DNA of 64,000 nt from an uncultured Selenomonadales bacterium. Lineage in GTDB: Bacteria > Bacillota > Negativicutes > DSM-1736 > Dendrosporobacteraceae. Below are positions 24,050-32,565 of this stretch, one piece after another. How positions within the stretch are numbered: position 1 is the stretch's first letter; each line of letters starts with the position of its first letter. The stretch spans positions 186,001-250,000 of the forward strand of contig CAMJML010000003.1 of assembly GCA_946407015.1 (NCBI GenBank). Reading direction: 5' to 3'. The notes below the pieces were generated by a model that saw nothing but the letters and a program-made list of their open reading frames with translations, was not told where the DNA came from and did no database searches. The position numbers were made by a program, and so were the translations under genes.

Positions 24050-25444
24050 GTGGATCATTGCAACATCCCGCGTTTGATTATTGCGGCCACCCAAAGCGGG
24101 GCAGGAAAGACAACAATCGTCACCGGAATTCTAGCTAATCTGCGCAGAAAAGGATTCAACGTCCAATCCTACAAAGTAGGTCCGGATTATATCGATCCAG
24201 GCTATCACAGTCTGGCTAGTGGCAAGCCGGGACATAATTTAGACACCTGGCTAGTGCCGGCGGATCAACTTGCGTCCATTTTCACAAAAACGGCGCAGAA
24301 TAATGATCTTGCTGTCATTGAGGGCGTAATGGGATTATTTGATGGCGGCCGTGAAGGAGTAAGCAGTACTGCAGCCATTAGCAAGTTGCTGAAAGCTCCT
24401 GTTGTGCTTGTTCTTGATGTAAAGTCAATGGGCGAAAGTGCCGCTGCAATTGCCCATGGTTTTCATACTTATGATCCGGATGTCCAGCTTGCCGGAGTCA
24501 TCATTAACCGGGTCGGGTCGGACAGTCATCGGTTGATGGTTTGCAAAGCCATCGAAAGACTGGGGATTCCAGTTTTGGGCTGTATTGAACGGAATAATGA
24601 ATTAGCCCTGCCGGAAAGACATCTTGGCTTAACGCCTGTTACCGAACATTATGCGGAAGAAAAGCTGGATCTCATTGCGGATGAAATTGGCCGGCAAATA
24701 AACATAGAGCAATTGATTACCCTGGCGCAAACCGCTCCGGAATTAACGATGGAAACCCATCAACCGATTTGTCCTATTAAAATGCCTGTACGGATTGGGG
24801 TGGCCGCTGATGAGGCCTTTACCTTTTACTATCCGGAAAGTTTAGATGTTTTAATCCGGCTTGGTGCTGAAATCAGACCGTTCAGCCCCTTAAAAGACCC
24901 GCAGCTTCCTGAAGTTGACGGCCTTATTTTGGGTGGTGGCTTCCCGGAAATGTTTGTTCAACAATTAGCTCAAAATAGAAGCATGTGTCGGTCTATTTAT
25001 GAGGCCGGTAAAAAGGGAATGCCGATTTATGCGGAATGTGGCGGTCTGATGTACTTAACAAAAGCGATCTCCGACTTCACCGGCCACAGCTACGAAATGG
25101 TGGGGCTGGTTCCAGCAGTATCAAAAATGTGCTCGAAGCTGCAGACCGTTGGTTATGTAGAGGCAACAGCAATAGGTGCTAATCTGCTTTGTCATAACGA
25201 TGAGGTCATCCGCGGTCATGAGTTCCATTTCTCGCAAATGCTTCCGGATATGGAAGAGAAGCAATTTCCCTGGGCGTTTCAATTTAAAAAGGTGCGAACC
25301 GGTGCTGTCTACTCAGGCGGCTATGCTGCCGGCAATATCTTAGCTTCATACCTGCATATGCATTTTGCGGGAAATTTTCAGGCCGCAAAAAATTATTTGC
25401 AAAAGTGTCAGCAATTTCGCGAGCACTTGCTGACAGGAGGTTAG
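24050..25444 (+). CDS. cbiA: Cobyrinate a,c-diamide synthase CbiA
   Basis: 464 residues from GTG 24050, with AGAGGTGAG just upstream; GTG 24041 lies inside that site and is less likely. It amidates the a and c acetates of cobyrinate using ATP and glutamine. An ATP-binding N-terminal domain shows ATQSGAGKTTIVTG and GVMGLFDGGREG, and a class I glutamine amidotransferase domain has GLILGGGFPEMF and the catalytic cysteine in YAECGGLMYL; the conserved histidine is near SYLHMHFAGN. CbiA and CbiP paralogues both lie in this cluster. Confidence 0.95.
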   Translation: MDHCNIPRLIIAATQSGAGKTTIVTGILANLRRKGFNVQSYKVGPDYIDPGYHSLASGKPGHNLDTWLVPADQLASIFTKTAQNNDLAVIEGVMGLFDGGREGVSSTAAISKLLKAPVVLVLDVKSMGESAAAIAHGFHTYDPDVQLAGVIINRVGSDSHRLMVCKAIERLGIPVLGCIERNNELALPERHLGLTPVTEHYAEEKLDLIADEIGRQINIEQLITLAQTAPELTMETHQPICPIKMPVRIGVAADEAFTFYYPESLDVLIRLGAEIRPFSPLKDPQLPEVDGLILGGGFPEMFVQQLAQNRSMCRSIYEAGKKGMPIYAECGGLMYLTKAISDFTGHSYEMVGLVPAVSKMCSKLQTVGYVEATAIGANLLCHNDEVIRGHEFHFSQMLPDMEEKQFPWAFQFKKVRTGAVYSGGYAAGNILASYLHMHFAGNFQAAKNYLQKCQQFREHLLTGG

Positions 25445-25448
25445 CGAT

Positions 25449-26030
25449 TTGTCGCACAAAATCATCCTAGTTACTGGTGGTACACGAAGCGGTAAAAGTG
25501 TATTTGCTGAAAAATATGTGCAAAAGATTGGAAGTCAGATTGCTTATATCGCTACCGCACAAATCTATGATGCGGAAATGCAAAACCGGGTCGATGTTCA
25601 TCGCGATCGCCGGCCTGCTAACTGGAAGACATTTGAGGCTCCTTATGAAGCTGAGCGGGCCATTTGTGAGGCTGCAGCAAGTTGTGATACCATCTTATTT
25701 GATTGCCTTACCTTGTACACAAGCAATTTACTATTATCACCAGCAGCGCCTGCTAACAAAAAAGACCGGTTTAACTATGTGATTCAGGCAGTTCATACAC
25801 TGTTAAACAGCATACAGGAAACTCATTGTACCATTGTTTTCGTAACAAATGAGGTTGGAATGGGTATCGTCCCGGAAAATGCCTTAGCCCGCGAATTTCG
25901 CGACGTGGCTGGATCGGTAAACCAGCTGCTGGCAAGTTATGCTGATGAAGTCTATCTCGTTGTAAGCGGAATCGCCGTAAATATTAAAAGACTGGCTGTT
26001 AAACTGGCCGAGGAGGAGCAGGATGGCTAA
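25449..26030 (+). CDS. cobU: Adenosylcobinamide kinase / adenosylcobinamide-phosphate guanylyltransferase
   Basis: 193 residues starting with TTG 25449, the only start correctly spaced from ACAGGAGG. CobU phosphorylates the aminopropanol arm and then transfers GMP to it. The P-loop is VTGGTRSGKS, ATAQIYDAEM and the HRDRRPANWKTFEAP region are typical, and VTNEVGMGIVPENALAREFRD is the CobU C-terminal signature. It overlaps cbiP by 8 bp. Confidence 0.94.
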   Translation: MSHKIILVTGGTRSGKSVFAEKYVQKIGSQIAYIATAQIYDAEMQNRVDVHRDRRPANWKTFEAPYEAERAICEAAASCDTILFDCLTLYTSNLLLSPAAPANKKDRFNYVIQAVHTLLNSIQETHCTIVFVTNEVGMGIVPENALAREFRDVAGSVNQLLASYADEVYLVVSGIAVNIKRLAVKLAEEEQDG

Positions 26031-27543
26031 AACAATCATGCTGCAAGGAACGAGTTCACATGTCGGTAAAAGCATTTTGACAACTGCTCTTTGCCGTATA
26101 TTCTTGCAGGACGGACAGAAAGTAGTTCCCTTTAAAGCTCAAAATATGGCATTAAATTCTTATGTCACCAAAACCGGCGGCGAAATGGGCCGTGCTCAAG
26201 TTGCTCAGGCTGAAGCTGCCGGACTCGACCCAATGGTCGAAATGAACCCGGTATTGCTGAAACCGACCGGCAATTCTTGCTCACAAGTCATTTTGATGGG
26301 TAAACCCATCGGCAATATGTCAGCGAAACAATATCATACTGAGTATAGCCTTCAGGCCTTAGGAGTCGTTAAAGAATGCCTGGAAAAACTTAACCGTGAA
26401 TTTGACACCATCGTGATTGAAGGCGCAGGCAGTCCAGCCGAAGTGAATCTAAAGGCCAATGATATTGTCAATATGAGAATTGCGAAATTACTCAATGCGC
26501 CGGTCCTGTTAATTGCCGATATTGACCGGGGTGGTGCTTTAGCTTCGGTTGTCGGTACTTTGGAGTTACTTGAACCACAAGAGCGGGATTTAGTAAAAGG
26601 GATTATTATTAACAAGTTTCGTGGAGACATTCAGCTATTAAAACCAGCTTTGGATTTTTTAGAGGCAAAAACAGGCAAGCCCGTGGTTGGTGTAATTCCG
26701 CATTTAGATAATTTGGGAATTGATGATGAAGATTCTGTTTCACTCGATGAGAAGCCATCTGGAAACGGAGCCGCCGATATTGAAATTGCTGTACTGAGGA
26801 CACCAAAAATCTCCAATTTTACTGATTTTGACGCTTTGGCCAATGAGCCGGATGTAAGAGTACGCTACGTGCGCAAGGGTGAAACCATTGGTCGTCCAGA
26901 TTTAATTATTTTGCCTGGAAGTAAGAATACGACCGAAGACTTACTGTACCTAAGAGACAATGGTTATGATAAGGAAATCCGGGCTTTAATAGCTGCCGGC
27001 ACACCCATTGTAGGCATTTGCGGCGGTTATCAAATGCTGGGGACGGAAATTCTGGATCCTGAGCATACTGAGTCGGACCTGGACCGTATTGATGGATTAG
27101 GATTATTGGATACAATAACAACCTTTGTGGCGACTAAGCTTACTCATCAAGTTACATTATCTTGTGCCGGAGCAGGGTTTTTGGGAGTTAAGGTGAGTGG
27201 CGATCATTTATCGGGCTATGAAATTCATATGGGACGAACCGATTTTTTAACACCGGTTCAGCACGCATTTCATATAAATACCCGTTCCGGGCAAGCCATT
27301 CAGCATGCTGATGGTGTAATCAGTAAAGATAGCCTCATCATGGGAACGTATATTCATGGAATTTTTGATAATGACTCCTATCGCCGGGAAATTTTAAATG
27401 AGTTACGTCGTAGAAAAGGTTTAGCTCCGATCGATACCCTGCTGACGAATTATCAGCGCAAACAGGCCAGTTATGACCGGTTAGCGTCTGCAGTAAGAAA
27501 TAGCCTTAATATGGATCTAATCAATAGACTGATGGGTGTCTGA
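26023..27543 (+). CDS. cbiP: Cobyric acid synthase (glutamine-hydrolysing)
   Basis: 506 residues. It amidates four carboxylates of adenosylcobyrinate a,c-diamide. Features: QGTSSHVGKSILTTALCR at the start, AQNMALNSYVT, EMNPVLLKPT, IEGAGSPAEVNL, DIDRGGALASVVGT, and a glutamine amidotransferase domain with LPGSKNTTEDL, the nucleophile in GICGGYQMLG and the histidine in YIHGIFDN. AGGAGGAG precedes the ATG at 26023. Confidence 0.96.
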   Translation: MAKTIMLQGTSSHVGKSILTTALCRIFLQDGQKVVPFKAQNMALNSYVTKTGGEMGRAQVAQAEAAGLDPMVEMNPVLLKPTGNSCSQVILMGKPIGNMSAKQYHTEYSLQALGVVKECLEKLNREFDTIVIEGAGSPAEVNLKANDIVNMRIAKLLNAPVLLIADIDRGGALASVVGTLELLEPQERDLVKGIIINKFRGDIQLLKPALDFLEAKTGKPVVGVIPHLDNLGIDDEDSVSLDEKPSGNGAADIEIAVLRTPKISNFTDFDALANEPDVRVRYVRKGETIGRPDLIILPGSKNTTEDLLYLRDNGYDKEIRALIAAGTPIVGICGGYQMLGTEILDPEHTESDLDRIDGLGLLDTITTFVATKLTHQVTLSCAGAGFLGVKVSGDHLSGYEIHMGRTDFLTPVQHAFHINTRSGQAIQHADGVISKDSLIMGTYIHGIFDNDSYRREILNELRRRKGLAPIDTLLTNYQRKQASYDRLASAVRNSLNMDLINRLMGV

Positions 27544-27544
27544 G

Positions 27545-28498
27545 ATGGAAAAATACATGCCTGTATTGGCTGTTATTTTTGACATTCTGATTGGTGATCC
27601 CCGCACGAAACTTCACCCGGTTGTTCTAATCGGAAATTTCATTGCAGCGTTAGAGCATAAACTGCTGGATGCCGCTCACACCCGACGGCATCAGAAATGT
27701 CAAGGCGCCATATTAGTGATTACAGTACTTACAACAACCTATCTCATTACATGGGCAATTATGGCAGGTTTATCATTGATCCATCCCTACGCGATGTGGG
27801 TGGGTGGTGCCTTTCTGTTAAGCTTTACCATCTCTCCCCGCAGTCTGGCTGCTGCCGGCCAAGAAATTCGTCGTTACCTGCTGCAGAATAATCTGGAGCA
27901 GGCCCGCTTTAAAGTGGGCTGGATTGTTGGCCGTGATACGCAGGAGCTTGATGTGAGCGAAGTCACACGAGCAACTGTCGAAACAATTGCCGAAAATATT
28001 GTGGATGGAATTATTGCACCATTATTTTATTTTCTATTGGGTGGAGTTCCATTAGCCTATTTATATCGGGCAGTCAACACGATGGATTCGATGGTCGGTT
28101 ATAAAAACGATAAATATATCGCTTTTGGAATGCCGGCCGCAAAAACCGATGATCTTTTCAATTTCATCCCGGCTAGAATCACTGCACTGTTAATCGTGAT
28201 TGCCGCATTGTTTTTACGCTATGATGTAAAGAATGCCTATCATATGGTTATGCGCGATGCCAGGAAACATCCAAGTCCAAATAGTGGCTATGCCGAAGCG
28301 GGTGTTGCCGGAGCGTTAGGTATAAGGCTTGGCGGAATAAACTTTTATGGCGGGATAAAATCATTTCGTGCTTATATGGGCGATGATTGTCAACCTCTGG
28401 CACCCAAACATATAAAACAGACCATTACCATGATGTTCTTGGTTACTGGACTATTTATTCTATTTATTACACTATTGCCTTACAGCTTGATTCCTTAG
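27545..28498 (+). CDS. cbiB: Adenosylcobinamide-phosphate synthase CbiB
   Basis: 317 residues from ATG 27545 (GGGTG in front); a GTG at 27536 is in frame but has no site. This membrane protein attaches (R)-1-aminopropanol or its phosphate to cobyric acid. It begins with the conserved AVIFDILIGDPRTKLHPVVLIG and has about four hydrophobic spans, the central ETIAENIVDGIIAPLFYFL, and NTMDSMVGYKNDKY. The HPSPNSGYAEAGVAGALGI stretch near the C-terminus is also typical. Confidence 0.95.
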   Translation: MEKYMPVLAVIFDILIGDPRTKLHPVVLIGNFIAALEHKLLDAAHTRRHQKCQGAILVITVLTTTYLITWAIMAGLSLIHPYAMWVGGAFLLSFTISPRSLAAAGQEIRRYLLQNNLEQARFKVGWIVGRDTQELDVSEVTRATVETIAENIVDGIIAPLFYFLLGGVPLAYLYRAVNTMDSMVGYKNDKYIAFGMPAAKTDDLFNFIPARITALLIVIAALFLRYDVKNAYHMVMRDARKHPSPNSGYAEAGVAGALGIRLGGINFYGGIKSFRAYMGDDCQPLAPKHIKQTITMMFLVTGLFILFITLLPYSLIP

Positions 28499-28556
28499 TC
28501 CGAAAATCCTCTTATCATGCGGTGTAATTTTTATTTGGAGGAAATCAAATAAAAGA

Positions 28557-29303
28557 ATGCAAGATTTCATAACAGGATTGCAGTTTTTAACTCGCATCCG
28601 AATTATAAACCAAACTGAATGGTCCCCTGAACGCTTTGGCCGTAGCGTAAAATATTTTCCGCTTGTGGGCGCTGTTTTAGGATTACTATTATCCTTTTGC
28701 GCTCATTTATTACTAAGCTTATTGCCATCAATAGGTATTTATATTCCACCGCATGTCATTGCGGCTATCCTGCTAATATTAGCGATTATCTTATCAGGTG
28801 GTTTACAATGCGATGGTTTTATGGATACAATGGATGGGATATTCTCCGGCCGCTCGCGCGAGCGAATGCTGGAAATCATGAAGGACAGCCGAATTGGTGC
28901 CAATGGCGTTATGGCTTTCACTTTACTTGTACTCATAAAATGGTCTTTATTATTGGATATTTCGCCGATGAACTTACCACTTGCTCTTTTTGTCATGCCG
29001 ATATTCGGAAGGCTAGCCATGGTAATTGGAATTACCTTATTTCCCTATGCCCGTCCTGACGGTATTGGCAAAGCTTTTGCACTCTATGCAAACCGCAAAT
29101 CGCTTCTGGTTGCTTTAATCCTAACGGTTTTATTAATACTCCCTTTGTCGAGTAAGGCTATGATTGGTCTTGGCCTCACTGGGTTAGCGGCCTATCTGGC
29201 AAGCAGCTATGTAACCAGAATTCTTGGAGGTTTAACGGGAGACGTTTACGGAGCACTGACGGAAATCATAGAGCTTTTGGTATTATTCGTTTTTTTATTC
29301 TGA
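28557..29303 (+). CDS. cobS: Adenosylcobinamide-GDP ribazoletransferase CobS
   Basis: 248 residues, a polytopic membrane enzyme that joins the activated corrinoid to the lower-ligand nucleotide. The family start is QDFITGLQFLTRI, and the Mg-binding motif is CDGFMDTMDGIFSGRSRER, which is the CDP-alcohol-phosphatidyltransferase-like acidic motif. The only strong Shine-Dalgarno, TTGGAGGAA, ends 15 bases before the ATG, longer than normal, and no other start fits, so translation may be weak. It is separated from cbiB by 58 bp. Confidence 0.93.
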   Translation: MQDFITGLQFLTRIRIINQTEWSPERFGRSVKYFPLVGAVLGLLLSFCAHLLLSLLPSIGIYIPPHVIAAILLILAIILSGGLQCDGFMDTMDGIFSGRSRERMLEIMKDSRIGANGVMAFTLLVLIKWSLLLDISPMNLPLALFVMPIFGRLAMVIGITLFPYARPDGIGKAFALYANRKSLLVALILTVLLILPLSSKAMIGLGLTGLAAYLASSYVTRILGGLTGDVYGALTEIIELLVLFVFLF

Positions 29304-29330
29304 AAAAATTCTGCATAATTGGAGATAGGT

Positions 29331-30224
29331 ATGTTAGCATGTGTAAAAGCGCCGGGCTCGTGCGGTGAATTGGTACAGGGTACTCTTGAGGGTCAAAATT
29401 TTCTTGTCACCTGTCCGATTGATTTATTTTCAACTGCAACAGTTTCCAAAAGCCCCAAAGTTTCCTTCACGAATGTAGGTCAAAAGACTCGGCAGGCAGT
29501 GACAAAGACTGTTCAGCAGCTAAAAATCGGCGCTAAATTTCAATTGCTTATTGACTCTGAATTACCCCAAGGAAAAGGCATGGCCTCAAGTAGTGCAGAT
29601 ATTAGCGCTGCTTGTTATGCGCTTGCTCTGAGTGCAGGAAAAACACTTACGCCTGACGAAATTGCGGATATTGCAATTTCCGTTGAACCAACGGACGGAG
29701 TGTTTTTCCCTGGAATTGCTATGCTGGATCATGTCTCTGGCAAAGATAGAATACTACTTGGAAATCCGCCTCCGATTACCATTGCTTTATTTGATGTTGG
29801 TGGAGAAATTGATACGTTATACTTCAATCAGCGACTTGATCTTAAGCGTTTGAATGATGAAAAAGAACCAAAGGTTCGGCAAGCCTTAAATCTAGTCATT
29901 CAAGGCATACAGTCCGGAGATGCCGGATTGATTGGGCAGGGGGCCACCTTGAGTGCTCTTGCCAATCAATCCATTCTCTACAAACCTTGTTTAAATACTG
30001 TAATTGAACTTGCCAAGCAGTATGGGGCTATTGGTGTCAATGCAGCCCATAGTGGTACAGTCTTGGGAATTATGTTTCATTCAGACCAACTTGTACATTA
30101 CGAACAATGTATTGCCGCGGTTCAGCGCTCTTGTCGGGAAATCAACTTTATGCAAACTGTCCGGCTAATTTCAGGCGGTTTAAGGATAGTAGGTGAAAAA
30201 AATGGATATAGCCATTCCGTTTGA
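29331..30224 (+). CDS. GHMP-family kinase, PduX-like L-threonine kinase
   Basis: 297 residues from ATG 29331 (GGAG at 29321-29324); TTG 29319 lies upstream without a good site. It is a GHMP kinase with the N-terminal KAPGSCGELVQG, the ATP loop LPQGKGMASSSADISA, and the third motif in NAAHSGTVLGIMF. PduX phosphorylates L-threonine to O-phospho-L-threonine for the aminopropanol linker. The position directly before cobD, which decarboxylates that product, supports this assignment over other GHMP kinases. It overlaps cobD by 23 bp. Confidence 0.88.
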   Translation: MLACVKAPGSCGELVQGTLEGQNFLVTCPIDLFSTATVSKSPKVSFTNVGQKTRQAVTKTVQQLKIGAKFQLLIDSELPQGKGMASSSADISAACYALALSAGKTLTPDEIADIAISVEPTDGVFFPGIAMLDHVSGKDRILLGNPPPITIALFDVGGEIDTLYFNQRLDLKRLNDEKEPKVRQALNLVIQGIQSGDAGLIGQGATLSALANQSILYKPCLNTVIELAKQYGAIGVNAAHSGTVLGIMFHSDQLVHYEQCIAAVQRSCREINFMQTVRLISGGLRIVGEKNGYSHSV

Positions 30225-31302
30225 ACATGGCGGCAATATTTACAAAGCCGTCCGGCAGAAAAACAATACCCGTTTTATTGATTATAGTGCCAACATCAAT
30301 CCATTAGGACTGGCCAGCAATGTACGTGCGGCCATCGTGAGCTCGATTGAGGATATCATTCATTATCCCGACCCTGATGCTCATGACCTAAAAATAGCCT
30401 TGTCAAAATTCTATCAAATTGATGCTGCCGGTCTTACTTTAGGAAACGGTGCTGTTGAATTGCTTTATGTGCTTTGTCATGTTATAAAACCGCAGCGCGC
30501 ATTGGTTTTTGCGCCTTCTTTTAGTGAATATGAAAGAGCAGCGCGGGCTTGTGGGGCAAATGTAGAATATGGCTACTTAGACGAATCCAAGGATTATACG
30601 ATAAACCTTGCTGAAATCATTCCTCAATTGAAAAAGATTGATATCGTTTTTATCGGCAATCCTAATAATCCGACGGGTACGTTAACAACAAACAGGCAGT
30701 TAGAGCCTTTTATTGCCGCCGCAAAGCAAGAAAATTGTCTTGTTGTCATCGATGAGTCGTTTATCGACTTTTTGCCGGAAGATCAACATTATTCTTGTCG
30801 CCAGTTTGTTCATCACTATTCAAATTTGATCATTCTTCATTCCTTGACGAAATTTTATGCAATCCCAGGATTACGTCTAGGCTTTACCTTAAGCTCCCCT
30901 TATATAGCAAATTTACTTCATGCTGCAAAGGACCCCTGGAATGTCAATACATTAGCACAAATTGCAGGTGTTGCAGCTCTGAGCAGTTTAGACTATCAAG
31001 CGAAAACAAAAGAAGTCGTTCAGTTAGCAAAAGAAAGGTTTTTTGCTGATCTTTGTGCAATAAAAAATATTAAATGCTATCAGCCAACAGTCAATTTTAT
31101 CCTGCTGAATCTTGAAAAGGCCGGAATGACAGCTGCCGAGCTTAAATACTTATTATTTAACAAAGGTATTTTGATAAGGGATTGCAGTAATTACCCCGGA
31201 TTATCACCGTATGATATTCGTTTGGCAGTCAAGCTGCCAGAACAAAACTCCATCATACTCGCAGCTTTAAAAGAATTGCTAAAGGATGGTAAATCATCGT
31301 GA
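30202..31302 (+). CDS. cobD: L-threonine-O-3-phosphate decarboxylase CobD
   Basis: 366 residues from ATG 30202 with AGGTGA in front; GTG 30193 falls inside that site. It is a fold-type I PLP enzyme related to histidinol-phosphate aminotransferase: DYSANINPLG at the start, GNPNNPTGTL, VIDESFIDF, and the PLP lysine in HSLTKFYAIPGLRLGF. It decarboxylates threonine phosphate to (R)-1-aminopropanol O-2-phosphate for CbiB. Gene context in this cluster decides between CobD and HisC. Confidence 0.92.
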   Translation: MDIAIPFEHGGNIYKAVRQKNNTRFIDYSANINPLGLASNVRAAIVSSIEDIIHYPDPDAHDLKIALSKFYQIDAAGLTLGNGAVELLYVLCHVIKPQRALVFAPSFSEYERAARACGANVEYGYLDESKDYTINLAEIIPQLKKIDIVFIGNPNNPTGTLTTNRQLEPFIAAAKQENCLVVIDESFIDFLPEDQHYSCRQFVHHYSNLIILHSLTKFYAIPGLRLGFTLSSPYIANLLHAAKDPWNVNTLAQIAGVAALSSLDYQAKTKEVVQLAKERFFADLCAIKNIKCYQPTVNFILLNLEKAGMTAAELKYLLFNKGILIRDCSNYPGLSPYDIRLAVKLPEQNSIILAALKELLKDGKSS

Positions 31303-31904
31303 CAAAAATTATTTTAGTCAGGCATGGTCAAACATTTTGGAATTTAGAGTTGAAATATCAGGGGCATTCTGACATTGGGTTAACGGATTTAGGAGTCAAT
31401 CAAGCCAAACGGATTTCCGAACGTCTTGCAGATGAAAAGATTGCTGCTGTCTATGCAAGCGATTTAAGCAGAGCTTATCATACTGCTGAAATGATTGCCC
31501 AGAAACACAAATTAACGGTTATCTCTATGCCCGAATTTCGTGAAATCTGTTTTGGGGAATGGGAAGGTCTCAATTATACCAATATCAATGAGCAATGGCC
31601 GGAGGTTATGGGTAAGCTTTTTACCCATCCGGATGAGATAAGAATTCCGGGTGGAGAAACTTTTCACGAACTCAAAGAACGCTCGCAGAAGGCTGTTGAA
31701 CGATTAATTGCCAGGCATGAAGATGAAACCATCGTAGTTGTCTCGCACGGCGGCACAATACGCACCTTGATCTGTGCTGCACTGGATATTCATTTGAACC
31801 GGGTTTGGAATATCAAACAAGATAATACTGCGGTAAATATCATTGAGTATTATCCCGATCGCACAATGGTTGCGTTAATTAATGATACCCATCATCTAAA
31901 ATAA
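31299..31904 (+). CDS. cobC: Alpha-ribazole phosphatase, histidine phosphatase family
   Basis: 201 residues, GTG start overlapping the cobD stop. The catalytic RHGQTFWNLE, the GHSDIGLTDLG element, and the second histidine in VVVSHGGTIRTL define a phosphoglycerate mutase-type phosphatase. Position as the last gene of the cobamide cluster indicates CobC, which removes the 5'-phosphate from alpha-ribazole phosphate or adenosylcobamide phosphate. Sequence alone cannot exclude another phosphatase. Confidence 0.85.
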   Translation: MTKIILVRHGQTFWNLELKYQGHSDIGLTDLGVNQAKRISERLADEKIAAVYASDLSRAYHTAEMIAQKHKLTVISMPEFREICFGEWEGLNYTNINEQWPEVMGKLFTHPDEIRIPGGETFHELKERSQKAVERLIARHEDETIVVVSHGGTIRTLICAALDIHLNRVWNIKQDNTAVNIIEYYPDRTMVALINDTHHLK

Positions 31905-31924
31905 TGGGGATTGTTTAAACGAAT

Positions 31925-31961
31925 AAACCTCTTGACGCAGTGCGACAAGAGGTTTTGTTTT
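31925..31961. terminator. Terminator after cobC, shared with the convergent ArsC-like gene
   Basis: A 10-bp stem AAACCTCTTG (31925-31934) with CAAGAGGTTT (31946-31955), 11-nt loop, followed by TGTTTTC. On the minus strand the hairpin is followed by TTTATTCG. Converging transcripts on both sides end here. Confidence 0.8.
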
Positions 31962-31968
31962 CTATGAA

Positions 31969-32307
31969 TTAGACATTTTGCCATGTCTGCCAAATGTCAG
32001 GCTGATAACCCAGGGTTGCTTTGCGTCCATTCCGTACAATAGGTGTCTTGAGCAGCATTGGATTAACTAATAATTGCTCTTCAACATCATGAATGATGTA
32101 TGCCAAGTTTTTTTGCTGATACAGCTTGCTTTCTTTATCGATTAGATTATTCAAGCCAACCGCGGCTTTAACACTATTTAGTTCGCCTTTGCTAAGTCCT
32201 CTTACTGTTAAATCAACAAATTGAAATTTAATACGCCGTTCTTTAAAGTATCTTTCTGCTTTTCGGGTGTCCTGACACTTTTTTGTACCAAAGATTTGTA
32301 TATTCAT
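31969..32307 (-). CDS. ArsC/Spx/MgsR-family thioredoxin-fold protein
   Basis: 112 residues from the minus-strand ATG 32307, with GAGGAGG six bases upstream; an in-frame start six codons earlier (32325) overlaps the site. The sequence has the family start IQIFGTKKCQDTRKAERYF, with a CxxT rather than CxxC motif at residues 11-14, and PIVRNGRKATLGY near the C-terminus. The single N-terminal cysteine fits the YffB/arsenate-reductase-like subgroup more than Spx, whose members usually have CxxC. It stands alone between polC and the cobamide cluster. Function, whether in redox or stress regulation, is not established. Confidence 0.8.
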   Translation of the reverse strand: MNIQIFGTKKCQDTRKAERYFKERRIKFQFVDLTVRGLSKGELNSVKAAVGLNNLIDKESKLYQQKNLAYIIHDVEEQLLVNPMLLKTPIVRNGRKATLGYQPDIWQTWQNV

Positions 32308-32517
32308 TTCTGCCTCCTCATGCAAGAAAAAAGACTTTTTTTAGTTGTTTTACAGCATTCCGTTTGTTATCATCAATTATAGCATTTTTTCGAGCGGCAG
32401 CATGCAGACATTTTGAACGATTACTAAAAAATAAGGTTTAGCGTTAATAAACCAATATCAGGAATGATTATCTTGCAAAATCATGGCTTGGTACAATATG
32501 ACTGATTTATTTATGAT

Positions 32518-32541
32518 ATGATACAATAAATCTTGTATCAT
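32518..32541. repeat. Perfect inverted repeat in the polC upstream region
   Basis: ATGATACAA (32518-32526) and TTGTATCAT (32533-32541) with a 6-bp spacer, 24 bp before the polC ATG at 32566. It could be an operator or a small leader hairpin near the ribosome site. Confidence 0.5.
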
Positions 32542-32565
32542 CTAAAAAGAAAGAGGCTTCTGGAA

